From contig NZ_JAMYXM010000001.1 of assembly GCF_024158145.1 (NCBI RefSeq), positions 1,488,001 through 1,552,000 of the forward strand: a stretch of DNA of 64,000 nucleotides. Direction: 5' to 3'. The translations under genes were made by a program, and so were the position numbers. Origin of the DNA: Notoacmeibacter sp. MSK16QG-6. GTDB taxonomy: Bacteria; Pseudomonadota; Alphaproteobacteria; Rhizobiales; Rhizobiaceae. Below the pieces are notes generated by a model, which was not told where the DNA came from, did no database searches, and was given only the letters and a program-made list of their open reading frames with translations. How positions within the stretch are numbered: the stretch's first letter is position 1; every line of letters begins with the position of its first letter. Shown here one piece after another: positions 17,885 to 26,210 of the stretch.

Positions 17885-19294
17885 ATGGAACCGATCGAAA
17901 TCGGCATCGCCGTCACGGCTGGCTTGCTCATCGTGGTGATCCTCGGAATGCGCGTTGCCTTCGCCGCGGCCATTGCCGGGGTCGTCGGACTAATCTGGAT
18001 CTTCTGGTCCAAGAAAGGATATGCGCCAGATCAATTCGGGTGGGCGCTCACCGTGGCGACGAAGACAGCCGGCCAAGTCCCGCACTCCAAGGTTGCGAGT
18101 CAGGCGCTGAGTCTCATCCCGACCTTCATTCTGATCGGCTATCTGGCCTATTATGCGGGTCTGACACGCTCGCTTTTCGAAGCCGCCAAACGGTGGATGG
18201 GCTGGGTGCCTGGAGGTCTTGCCGTCTCGACCATCTTCGCAACGGCCGGCTTTGCCGCTGTTTCGGGCGCGTCGGTGGCGACGTCCGCCGTGTTTGCGCG
18301 AATCGCTATCCCCGAAATGCTGTCCGTTGGCTATGACCGACGCTTTGCCGCCGGCGTCGTTGCTGCCGGCGGCACGCTCGCCTCGCTGATTCCGCCATCG
18401 GCCATTCTGGTGATCTATGCGATCATCGTGGAGCAGGATGTCGGCATGTTGCTTCTTGCCGGCTTTCTGCCCGGCATGGTGTCGGCCGTTATCTATGCTG
18501 CTTTGGTCATCGCGCTAGCGATGGTCATCAAAGGGTTCGGCCCCCCGGTCGGCGGGTTCTCCTGGAAGCAGCGTTTCGCCGCCATTCCGGCGACCTTGCC
18601 GATTTTCATTGTCGTCGCGGTGATCATCCTATTCGTCTACAACCCGTTCGGCGGGGCGGCGTGGGGTACGCCGACGGAAGGCGGCGCCATCGGCGCATTC
18701 GTGGTGTTCTGCATGGCCGTTTATCGCGGTATGCGGTGGCCTGAGCTGAAAAAGGCACTGATGGAGACGGCAAAGCTCTCCGTTATGATCTTCTCGATTA
18801 TCTGGGGCGTCCTGATCTTCGTTCGGTTTCTTGGCTTCGCGCAATTGCCGACAGCGTTCGCCGACTGGATCGGCGGGCTGGAACAGTCGCCCTGGATTAC
18901 ACTGATCCTCATTCTTCTGGCCTATGCGGTGCTCGGCATGTTCATGGACGCCATCGGCATGATGCTGCTGACGCTGCCCGTGGTCTATCCCGCGGTCATG
19001 GCGCTCAATGGTGGAGCCTTCGTTTCCGCCGACGAAGCTGCTTTCGGCATGAACGGGATGCTGTGCGGCGTCTGGTTCGGTATTCTCGTGGTCAAGATGG
19101 CCGAGCTTTGCCTGATTACGCCGCCGATCGGGTTGAACTGCTTCGTGGTGGCGGGGGTTCGCGAGGACATTTCCGTGCAGGACGTCTTCAAGGGCGCGTC
19201 GCCCTTCTTCATCGCCGATGCGCTGACGATCGCGACATTGCTGGCTTTCCCGGCCATCGTCCTATGGCTGCCGCGTCTGGCGATGGGCAATTGA
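17885..19294 (+). CDS. TRAP transporter large permease (DctM)
   Basis: A 469-residue membrane subunit with about 12 hydrophobic segments that carries the sodium-coupled transport path. Diagnostic segments are FATAGFAAVSGASVATSAVFARIAIPEM, GGTLASLIPPSAILVIYAII and AELCLITPPIGLNCFVVAGV, the conserved helices of the DctM family. No obvious plus-strand terminator follows; the hairpin at 19305-19339 has its U-run in the other direction. Confidence 0.92.
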   Translation: MEPIEIGIAVTAGLLIVVILGMRVAFAAAIAGVVGLIWIFWSKKGYAPDQFGWALTVATKTAGQVPHSKVASQALSLIPTFILIGYLAYYAGLTRSLFEAAKRWMGWVPGGLAVSTIFATAGFAAVSGASVATSAVFARIAIPEMLSVGYDRRFAAGVVAAGGTLASLIPPSAILVIYAIIVEQDVGMLLLAGFLPGMVSAVIYAALVIALAMVIKGFGPPVGGFSWKQRFAAIPATLPIFIVVAVIILFVYNPFGGAAWGTPTEGGAIGAFVVFCMAVYRGMRWPELKKALMETAKLSVMIFSIIWGVLIFVRFLGFAQLPTAFADWIGGLEQSPWITLILILLAYAVLGMFMDAIGMMLLTLPVVYPAVMALNGGAFVSADEAAFGMNGMLCGVWFGILVVKMAELCLITPPIGLNCFVVAGVREDISVQDVFKGASPFFIADALTIATLLAFPAIVLWLPRLAMGN

Positions 19295-19304
19295 TGCCGT
19301 CTGC

Positions 19305-19339
19305 AAAAAAACCCGCACCGTGGCGATGCACGGAGCGGG
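19305..19339 (-). terminator. Rho-independent terminator after the OsmC gene
   Basis: On the minus strand: an 11-bp stem (19339-19329 with 19322-19312) with one A/A mismatch and a 6-base loop, followed by a run of seven U. It lies 28 bases after the osmC-like stop and may also slow plus-strand transcription from the TRAP operon. Confidence 0.8.
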
Positions 19340-19366
19340 CCTTAAATTGCGGGTGGTCCGCCTCGA

Positions 19367-19801
19367 TTAGACGAGGCGTGCATCCAGAGTGATTTCGATG
19401 GACGCCAGCGCTTTGGAAAGCGGGCATCCTTCCTTTGCCTTTGTCGCCAGCTTCTGGAATGTCTCGTCATTGATGCCGGGCACATGGCCCTCCAGCGTGA
19501 TTTTCGACGATTTGATCACGAAGCCTTCGCCTTCCTGCTGAACGTCGACAACGCTCTTGGCGTCGAGCTTGTCGGCAGGCGTGCCGTTCTCCGCAAGCAT
19601 ATGGGACAGTTGCATGGCGAAGCAGCCCGCATGGGCCGCAGCCAGCAATTCCTCCGGATTGGTGCCGGACTTGCCATTCTCGTCCTCAAAACGGGACTTG
19701 AACGAATAGCCATGACTGGAAAGCGCGCCGGATTGTGTGTCGAGCGTACCCTTGCCATCGGAAAGGCTGCCCTGCCAGATCGCGGTTGCGTGACGTTTCA
19801 T
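19367..19801 (-). CDS. OsmC family organic hydroperoxide reductase
   Basis: A 144-residue thiol-dependent peroxidase. The two active-site cysteines are Cys60 (AAAHAGCFAMQLS) and Cys126 (KAKEGCPLSKAL). The N-terminal TAIWQGSLSDGKG and the segment GTNPEELLAAAHAGC place it in the OsmC rather than the Ohr branch. GAGAGG precedes the ATG. It is monocistronic with its own terminator, divergent from the App1-like gene at 19980. OsmC proteins protect against organic peroxides during osmotic and stationary-phase stress. Confidence 0.9.
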   Translation of the reverse strand: MKRHATAIWQGSLSDGKGTLDTQSGALSSHGYSFKSRFEDENGKSGTNPEELLAAAHAGCFAMQLSHMLAENGTPADKLDAKSVVDVQQEGEGFVIKSSKITLEGHVPGINDETFQKLATKAKEGCPLSKALASIEITLDARLV

Positions 19802-19979
19802 AATATGAACCTCTCAAAATTCATTATTGCAGATCGACCGTTTCGACGGCCCCGGTCCGGAAACGGCGACCCGCGCCCTACGGTTGCATGAAACAAGGTT
19901 GCCGCCCGCCATTCTTGCCGAAAACAGCCCCGCTGTTATGTTTGTTGCGACCTGAAGCGAAGAAAAAGGTAGCGCGCAT

Positions 19980-21119
19980 ATGGCATTGTCCTGGTCCGCC
20001 CGGCTGAGAAAGAAAATTCACTATGCGGAGCGGCATCTGGACAGCGGTCGCCGTTCCATCCGCCGTCGGCTTGGCCTCAACAAGCCGGCGCTCATCCAAC
20101 CTTATCTCGGTTTCGGCACGGCGGACCGCCTCTGGTTTCGCGGGCGCGTCATAGAAGATCGCAATGAAGTGGCTCATCTGAACAGCCACTCTTTGCTGAC
20201 CAATCTACGCTATACCTATAAGCGTTATGCCACGCGCGAAATACCCGGAGCGAAGGTCGCCTGGCGGATCGGCAGCCAGAGCGGTGAGCTGGTGACGGAC
20301 GACGAAGGCTATTTCGACCTGACCATCGCGCCGGGTAACGATTTCGACGAGAGCGGACCATGGCAGAATGTCGACCTGACGCTTGTCGATGTGGGTGAAG
20401 CCGATGCGCCGCCGCTCGAAGCGCGGTGCCGCATTCGTACACCGCGGCCCGATGCGCGGTTTGGCGTGATCTCAGATATCGATGACACAATCGTCAAAAC
20501 CGGCGCCTTCAATTTCCTGAAGCACTGGCGCACGGTCGTCTCGCATTCGGCTGCGGGACGGCAGGTTCTGCCGGGCACGTCGAAACTTTATTCGGCTCTG
20601 GCTGCCGGCGCGGTAGGCCCGGAAACCAACCCCGTCGTCTATGTCTCGTCCAGCCCCTGGAATCTCGCCGATCTGTTCGAACGGTTCATGGCGCTCAACG
20701 ACATTCCTCTCGGACCGATGATGCTGAAGGATTTCGGCCTGGACGAGACCAAATGGTTCACCGGCGGCCACACAGGCCATAAGGGCAAGATGATCGACCG
20801 GGTGATGAAAACCTGGCCCAATCTCAATTTCATTCTGATCGGCGATTCGGGGCAGCGCGATGCGGATATCTATGCCGACGCCATAGAGACCCATCCGGGA
20901 CGTGTCATGGCCGTTTTCATTCGCGATGTGGCGCATGTGAACGAAGAGCAGATCGCGCGATTGCGGAAAGTGGCGGATAGCCATTCCATTCCCGTTGCCG
21001 TGACCGACGATCTGTCGGCGGCCTCCGAGATCTGCGTCGAACGTGGCTGGATCGACAGGCAGGAAAAGGCAGAGGTCGAGGCCGAGATTGCCGCCGAAGA
21101 GGCCAAGCCCGAACTCTGA
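19980..21119 (+). CDS. App1-like phosphatase (DUF2183 family)
   Basis: A 379-residue protein related to yeast App1, a phosphatidate phosphatase of the HAD-like DxDxT class. The motif SDIDDTIVKTGAF gives Asp166, Asp168 and Thr170 as the catalytic set. The N-terminal half (about 40-150) is the family's beta-rich domain, and the C-terminal half (160-340) is HAD-like with VYVSSSPWNLADLFERF, KDFGLDETKWF and LIGDSGQRDADIYADA. No signal peptide or membrane segment is seen. The C-terminus is acidic (VEAEIAAEEAKPEL). It is a single gene; the biological substrate in bacteria is not established. Confidence 0.88.
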   Translation: MALSWSARLRKKIHYAERHLDSGRRSIRRRLGLNKPALIQPYLGFGTADRLWFRGRVIEDRNEVAHLNSHSLLTNLRYTYKRYATREIPGAKVAWRIGSQSGELVTDDEGYFDLTIAPGNDFDESGPWQNVDLTLVDVGEADAPPLEARCRIRTPRPDARFGVISDIDDTIVKTGAFNFLKHWRTVVSHSAAGRQVLPGTSKLYSALAAGAVGPETNPVVYVSSSPWNLADLFERFMALNDIPLGPMMLKDFGLDETKWFTGGHTGHKGKMIDRVMKTWPNLNFILIGDSGQRDADIYADAIETHPGRVMAVFIRDVAHVNEEQIARLRKVADSHSIPVAVTDDLSAASEICVERGWIDRQEKAEVEAEIAAEEAKPEL

Positions 21120-21256
21120 TCGGGCTGTGGCTCGCCCAAACAGCGCGGCGCCTCTCGTTATCCAGTGAAACAAACCCGGTTCGCCTTCCGTTATTAGTGC
21201 AGATAACGGATCTGGACGCGGCATTCTGCCGGCGTTCCGACACGCTGGAGGATTTC

Positions 21257-21907
21257 ATGGCCCGACGCTATCTCGCCGCCGCTTTCGCCCTTTGCCTATC
21301 GAGCACAAGCTTTGCCGTGCCCGCCTTTGCCGAGACGGCCATCTTCGCGGGTGGATGTTTCTGGTGTGTGGAAAGCGATTTCGACAAGGTCGATGGAGTG
21401 AGCGAAACGGTGTCCGGCTATATTGGCGGCAAGACCGACGATCCGACTTACAAGACCTACGAGGCTGGTGGACATCGCGAGGCCGTTCGCATCACCTACG
21501 ATCCGGGCAAGGTAAGCTATGGCGAACTGGTCGGTATTCTGCTCCACAGCATCGACGTGACCGACGATGGCGGTCAGTTCTGCGACCGGGGCCACGGCTA
21601 CACATCGGCAATTTATCCGGTGTCCGAGGATCAGGCGTCTGAGGCCGACGCCGCCAAGGCGGCAGCCGAAAAGGAGCTAGGCGCGAATATCGTGACGCCG
21701 GTCGAAGGGGTTGTGACGGCAGACGCCTTTACCGATGCCGAAGATTATCATCAGGACTACTACACCAAGGACGATTTCCGCCTCTCCCCCGGCGGCGTCA
21801 CGGCCAAGGCGGCCTATAAATATTACCGCGCCGCTTGCGGACGCGATGACCGCGTTCGTGAAGTCTGGGGTGACAAGGCCTTCGAAGGCATTGACGGGTT
21901 GAGCTAG
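21257..21907 (+). CDS. msrA: Peptide-methionine (S)-S-oxide reductase, exported
   Basis: A 216-residue MsrA that reduces methionine-S-sulfoxide in proteins. The catalytic Cys34 is in AGGCFWC; GYIGGKTDDPTYKTYEAGGHREAVRITYDP and QFCDRGHGYTSAIYP are the standard family segments, and the C-terminal Cys (RAACGRD) is a candidate resolving residue. The first 26 residues form a signal peptide (ALCLSSTSFAVPAFAE), so it acts in the periplasm. The frame is open to 21197, but CTGGAGGATTTC directly before 21257 fixes the start. No msrB is nearby. It precedes another exported gene by 33 bases. Confidence 0.93.
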   Translation: MARRYLAAAFALCLSSTSFAVPAFAETAIFAGGCFWCVESDFDKVDGVSETVSGYIGGKTDDPTYKTYEAGGHREAVRITYDPGKVSYGELVGILLHSIDVTDDGGQFCDRGHGYTSAIYPVSEDQASEADAAKAAAEKELGANIVTPVEGVVTADAFTDAEDYHQDYYTKDDFRLSPGGVTAKAAYKYYRAACGRDDRVREVWGDKAFEGIDGLS

Positions 21908-21940
21908 GATAATCCACCCAAGAGCAGGAGGAGGCTGGAA

Positions 21941-22399
21941 ATGAAACACATTGCACTGGCGGGCGCGGCGGCGCTGGGCATTGCGGGGCCCGTGATCGCT
22001 GCGGATTCGCAAATGATCGTCAAAGAGGCGCAAGGCAGCGTGGACGATGTGGCGGGACGACTCGTCGCAGCCGCAGAACAGGCCGGGGCGATGATCGTGG
22101 CTCGGGTCGATCACACGCAAAACGCAGCATCGATTGAAACGGAAATGCCGCCAACGGTTCTCGTGATCTTCGGCAATCCGAAGATCGGGACGCCGATTAT
22201 CCAGTCGGATCGCCGTGCAGGGCTCGATTTACCGGTGCGGGTTCTGATCTGGCAGGACGGAGAGACAACCAGGATCGGCTATCTCGATCCCTCGGTGCTT
22301 GCGGATCGTTACGAACTGGATGAAGCGGCACAGGCATCCATTGAGAAGATGACCGGCGCGTTGAAGAAACTCACCGAAGCGGCCGCTGCAGCCAATTAG
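21941..22399 (+). CDS. DUF302 family exported protein
   Basis: A 152-residue protein with a signal peptide (residues 1-20, ending PVIAAD) and a DUF302 domain over the rest. Visible family features are VDDVAGRLVAAAEQAGAMIVARVDH, then TVLVIFGNPKIGTPIIQSDRRAGLDLPVRVLIWQD, then the conserved YLDPSVLADRYEL. The biochemical role is unknown; the fold binds small ligands in some structures. AGGAGGAGG precedes the ATG. It is probably cotranscribed with msrA and ends in a terminator. Confidence 0.88.
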   Translation: MKHIALAGAAALGIAGPVIAADSQMIVKEAQGSVDDVAGRLVAAAEQAGAMIVARVDHTQNAASIETEMPPTVLVIFGNPKIGTPIIQSDRRAGLDLPVRVLIWQDGETTRIGYLDPSVLADRYELDEAAQASIEKMTGALKKLTEAAAAAN

Positions 22400-22424
22400 T
22401 CTGACATTCCGTTGCAGGAAATGA

Positions 22425-22455
22425 AAAACGGGCGCTTGGTGCCCGTTTTATTTTA
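22425..22455 (+). terminator. Bidirectional terminator between the DUF302 and TadG-like genes
   Basis: Perfect 9-bp stem (22425-22433 with 22441-22449), 7-base loop, A-run on the left and a T-rich stretch on the right. It lies between two convergent genes and can serve both. Confidence 0.85.
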
Positions 22456-22475
22456 TCGATATCGAGCCGGGATGA

Positions 22476-24356
22476 TCAGCCGGCCAGATAGGTGCGCTTG
22501 ATCTGTGTAGCGATGTTTTTGAAAGCGCTCTCAAGTCCGCCGCGAACGGCATTCAGGGCCTGAGCGCCACTGTCCGCGCAGTAGGAAAGGAGCGATGAGT
22601 CACCGTCGACCAGATTAATGGTGTAGATCTCAACACCCTGCGCCTTGGCGTTGTCACAGGCCAGTTTGGTCCGGGCGTTGATGGCCGTGCGCTTCGCTGT
22701 ATCCACGATCCAGTTCGAGCCGCTTTTAACGTAGACATTGGTCCAGCGGTTCTGGGTGTTCTCGCCATCCGTCATCAGGACCATGATCTTCCTTGCGGCC
22801 GATGCGCCGCGCGCACCGGTGAGCGGCGGGTTCTGCGAGAGGGCTTCCATGCCCCAGGCCACACCGATCGTGATATTCGTATAGCCGGCCGACGCCATTC
22901 CATTGACTTGGGTCTTGATCGTATCGTGCTGATTGGTCAGCCCCGTGATGTAGCTGAGGCTATTATTGGCGCATTGCGCCTTAGTATATTGGGTATCCTG
23001 GTTATTAACCGGCATGACGTAGCCGGTGACGTCATAGTCGAGGGCGTTACCGCTCGCATCTTCTTTCAGGCGGTCGATATAGCAGCCGTCATAAGAAGAG
23101 GTACCGTCCCAGATCAGCGACGAATCAGCTGTACGGGTGGTGTCGCTATCGCTTTTGTCGCTCTGCGGCGTGTAGGTATAGGCCGTGACCGTGTTGGTGA
23201 CAGTCTGCGTGGTTCCCGCTGGCGCGGCCTGGTCGAAGATTGTGGTTGACGATCCGAAAATCGAATAGGTTTTGCCCCAACTCGTATATGTTGTCGCGCA
23301 AGGGCTGGTTGCGCCGACAGAGGGGTTCCAGCTCAAGTCACAGCTACCGAGTTCACGTTTAATCTTATAGCGGTCACTCTCGTAGACAGCCGTATAACGT
23401 GCGACATAAGTCTCGTAGTAGGCGCAGAACCCCCAGCATCCCACACGATAATTCGTGGCGTAGACGTAGGTCCCGGTCGACCCGGTCGTTCCGCTGAAGG
23501 TGAAACCGCTCTTGCCTGCAGCGCACCACGTATCCTCAAGATCGTAGGGCATCTGGGTGCAATCCATCGTGAAAACACCCGGAATGGTGATCGTGGTGGT
23601 GGTTGTGGTGGTGGTCTGGTTGTTCTGACAGATCGTTAATTCGTCGGGGTCGGTCAGGGTGCTACAGTCGATCTCGGCATAGGGATTGGTTGCCGTTCCG
23701 GATTGGCTGGGCGTCAAGTTCACCCGCACTTGCGAATCGAACGGCACCAGGCCGATCTTGACCTGGCTATCGCCGGCAAACTGATCGATGAAGGTGTTGG
23801 CGGCCGTTTTCAGTTCTGTGAGGCGCGTTGTGGATTTGCCATCGTAGCTACCCATCGAACCGGAATTGTCCAGCACCAGAGCGATATCCAGCATCTGGTT
23901 GCCGGTCTTGACGACTGCGTCGATATCGGCGCTGAAAAGCGTGCCGATCGGCAGGATGGTCGCTCCATCGCCAACCGTGGCCACCACGCTGTAGGTGTAG
24001 GTGTCGGGGTTGGAGCCGCCCGAGCTGCTGCTTTCCGTCAATCCCGCAGACGAAATGTTCAGGTCGAGCTTCGCCGCATCGAGATTGGCCTGAAAAACGG
24101 AATCGGCCAGCGCACTGCGCTTCGCCTTACTCGACAGGCCTGACGTCGCTGCTGCCAAAGCGGCCGCGTCCGACGCCTGTTGCACGACCGTTCGAACGCC
24201 CAGTGCGCGCACCGTATCGATCGGCACAGTGACGGCAATCAGGAGAGGCACCGTAAGCAGGGCGGCCATCATCCCGTAATTACCTCGCTTGTGGCGAAGA
24301 AAGTGACGTACGGTAAGGCGAAGATTGCGCAACATCGAGATATCCCAGCGTTTCAT
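22476..24356 (-). CDS. TadG-like pilus-associated protein with von Willebrand A domain
   Basis: A 626-residue exported or membrane-anchored protein. A positively charged start and one hydrophobic segment (about 28-48, in RGNYGMMAALLTVPLLIAV) match the TadE/TadG-type N-terminus, followed by VQQASDAAALAAA. A vWA domain starts near residue 156 with the MIDAS motif D163-x-S165-x-S167. The second half of the vWA core is found only near residue 480 (ARKIMVLMTDGENTQNRW). Between them is an insertion of roughly 250 residues rich in Thr, Tyr and Ser with about ten cysteines and a run of eight threonines. No other tad/flp genes are in the window. No clear ribosome binding site precedes this ATG; the ATG at 24335 is an alternative start. 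Confidence 0.82.
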   Translation of the reverse strand: MKRWDISMLRNLRLTVRHFLRHKRGNYGMMAALLTVPLLIAVTVPIDTVRALGVRTVVQQASDAAALAAATSGLSSKAKRSALADSVFQANLDAAKLDLNISSAGLTESSSSGGSNPDTYTYSVVATVGDGATILPIGTLFSADIDAVVKTGNQMLDIALVLDNSGSMGSYDGKSTTRLTELKTAANTFIDQFAGDSQVKIGLVPFDSQVRVNLTPSQSGTATNPYAEIDCSTLTDPDELTICQNNQTTTTTTTTITIPGVFTMDCTQMPYDLEDTWCAAGKSGFTFSGTTGSTGTYVYATNYRVGCWGFCAYYETYVARYTAVYESDRYKIKRELGSCDLSWNPSVGATSPCATTYTSWGKTYSIFGSSTTIFDQAAPAGTTQTVTNTVTAYTYTPQSDKSDSDTTRTADSSLIWDGTSSYDGCYIDRLKEDASGNALDYDVTGYVMPVNNQDTQYTKAQCANNSLSYITGLTNQHDTIKTQVNGMASAGYTNITIGVAWGMEALSQNPPLTGARGASAARKIMVLMTDGENTQNRWTNVYVKSGSNWIVDTAKRTAINARTKLACDNAKAQGVEIYTINLVDGDSSLLSYCADSGAQALNAVRGGLESAFKNIATQIKRTYLAG

Positions 24357-24488
24357 TGTCGCTGAGGATAAGTCGCGTCGCCTAATATCGCGTTGAGCGA
24401 AAGGGTAAACTCGGCCTAAATCCCATGCATAGAATGCAATATGAAAAGCGGTTCCGCGTGTCCGATAGTTTCGCCGCGGCCGAAAGCC

Positions 24489-25544
24489 TTAGTTTTCCTC
24501 ATCGGTCGCCTGATAGCGCGTATCGTTTCGGCGTCGCGCCGGGCGCGGCGGATTATCGCCTGCCGGCCATCCTTCACGCTGGCTCGATCTGTCTCCATCG
24601 ATATCTTCGGTTTGGTCATGAAAGAGCGAGACGACCGTCTCGTAGGGCAGGTCGATACCCGCTTCGTCGAGGCCGAGCTTGATCGCCTCGATCACGTCGG
24701 ATTTGACATCGAGTACGTCAGCACGGCGTGGATCGGTCCACCAGCGCGCCCGCAGCGTGACCCAGGAAGCGGCGAGATCAACCACCAGGACGTCGGGCGC
24801 CGGATCGCTCAGCACGCCTTTCGCATTGCCTACGGCTTTCAATATTGCGGGTTTTGCCTTTGCGATTTCGTCGCCGTAACCGATCCCCACATCATATTCG
24901 CTTCGCCGAGATTGGAACGCAGTGTTGACGACAACGGCATTGGTGTAGACATCGGCATTGGGAACGAGAGCCAAGCGTCCGTCATAGGTTCGGATCGCCG
25001 TCGCTCTTGTTTCAATATGATCGACCGTCCCCTCATAGCCATTAACGACGATCTGATCGCCTGGGCGGAACGGTTGGCGGATCAGGATCAGCAGTCCAGC
25101 AAGCCAGTTCTGCAAAATATCCTTGAACGCAAAGCCGATTGCCACCGAGCCGATGCCGAGGCCGGCGACCAGATCGGCAGGTTTGAGTGTCGGCAGGATG
25201 ATCGTCATGGCCAGAAGGGCGCCAAGCACGATCAGCGCGGCTTTCAGAAACCCTCCGAGCACCTCACCGAGATTAGCGCGGTCGTTGCGCCCCGCCCAGA
25301 GAAGAAGAGACCGTTTGACGCCGATGCCGATCATCCAGAACAGCGCGAATACGACGACAGCGACGAGAATATTGGGCAGAAGGGTTACGAAACCGTCGAG
25401 CCAGCCATCCAACTTTTCGTAGAGCCCGCGCGGGCTCACATCGATCTGCTCGGGCGTCGTTGCGACGTCTCCATCGCTGGACAGGGCGGCTTCTTCTGCC
25501 GCCTGCCCGCCTGTCTGGGCGAAGAGCATCAAAAAGGTCGGCAT
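24489..25544 (-). CDS. Mechanosensitive ion channel family protein (MscS type)
   Basis: A 351-residue small-conductance channel relative that releases solutes on hypo-osmotic shock. An N-terminal hydrophobic/signal-like stretch is followed by three membrane helices (about 45-70, 85-115, 120-150). The pore helix and beta domain show GLGIGSVAIGFAFKDILQNW and RQPFRPGDQIVVNGYEGTVDHI, then LVPNADVYTNAV. A charged tail rich in Arg and Asp ends the protein. It is the last gene of a three-gene minus-strand run with the hypothetical gene and the monooxygenase. Confidence 0.93.
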   Translation of the reverse strand: MPTFLMLFAQTGGQAAEEAALSSDGDVATTPEQIDVSPRGLYEKLDGWLDGFVTLLPNILVAVVVFALFWMIGIGVKRSLLLWAGRNDRANLGEVLGGFLKAALIVLGALLAMTIILPTLKPADLVAGLGIGSVAIGFAFKDILQNWLAGLLILIRQPFRPGDQIVVNGYEGTVDHIETRATAIRTYDGRLALVPNADVYTNAVVVNTAFQSRRSEYDVGIGYGDEIAKAKPAILKAVGNAKGVLSDPAPDVLVVDLAASWVTLRARWWTDPRRADVLDVKSDVIEAIKLGLDEAGIDLPYETVVSLFHDQTEDIDGDRSSQREGWPAGDNPPRPARRRNDTRYQATDEEN

Positions 25545-25562
25545 GCTTGCCCCCGGTCTTTG

Positions 25563-26210
25563 TTACGTGGAGGCTGGAATAGCCAGGAGACGGTCCAACA
25601 TGGCGATGTCGCAAGGCACGCTTTCGGCAAGCGGCTCATCCAGAGGCGGATGGCTTTCCGGCGCGATCTTTTCAATGGCGATCCGCCGCGAAAGCCTGGC
25701 GACATCGGCATCGCCCTCCAGAAGCGAACGGCCCTCGCCGTAGAGAAGCCGGGCCGCTTCTGCCGGGCGATCATCCGTTCCAAGGAAAGCGATCGACAGA
25801 TGGTCGCCGCGCTCATGAGCGCCCATGGCAAGAAAGGCGGCGAAGAGAACAGCGCCCGTCTTCGGTCCGTCGATCAGGGCGGGCCACTGGAAGTCGCTAT
25901 AGTGATGGTGGATGAACAGGCCTCCAAGAACCGGATCGCTGAAATGCACGGAGCCATCTTTTTGCGGCTTGGGCTGAGCGGCCTGCTGATCGAAACGTGG
26001 CGCCGGTTCAAGATGATCGACCATGGCGGGAAGTCCCGGCAGGCGATGCCGTTGGCACCAAAGTGTCATCTCACCGGCTAGCGAAGCCAATTCCGGGGGA
26101 TAGGAGCGAGCACGCGCTGCCGCCTCTATGGCTTTCGAAAATTCATCGAAAGAGGTACGCCGGAGGGATCCTTTGGACTGCCGCCCATCATCGGCCAAAC
26201 CGTTTTTCAT
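25563..26210 (-). CDS. Hypothetical protein between MscS and UbiH-like genes
   Basis: A 215-residue soluble protein without signal peptide. I do not firmly recognise it. It begins with a helical segment containing FDEFSKAIEAAARARSYPPE and LAGEMTLWCQRHRLPGLPAM, followed by a beta-rich middle (GGLFIHHHYSDFQWPALIDG) and an alpha/beta C-terminal part. The N-terminal pattern is faintly like DUF3726 proteins, but this is only an impression. Its start overlaps the stop of the FAD monooxygenase upstream by four bases, and MscS follows after 18 bases, so the three are probably one operon. Coding is supported by the tight packing and consistent codon use. Confidence 0.6.
   Translation of the reverse strand: MKNGLADDGRQSKGSLRRTSFDEFSKAIEAAARARSYPPELASLAGEMTLWCQRHRLPGLPAMVDHLEPAPRFDQQAAQPKPQKDGSVHFSDPVLGGLFIHHHYSDFQWPALIDGPKTGAVLFAAFLAMGAHERGDHLSIAFLGTDDRPAEAARLLYGEGRSLLEGDADVARLSRRIAIEKIAPESHPPLDEPLAESVPCDIAMLDRLLAIPAST

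Noticed and set aside
24441-26081. Plus-strand ORF of 546 residues
   Set aside because: It runs opposite to mscS, the hypothetical gene and the 3' end of the monooxygenase region, whose motifs are clear; its translation has no recognisable domain and only reflects GC-rich antisense.
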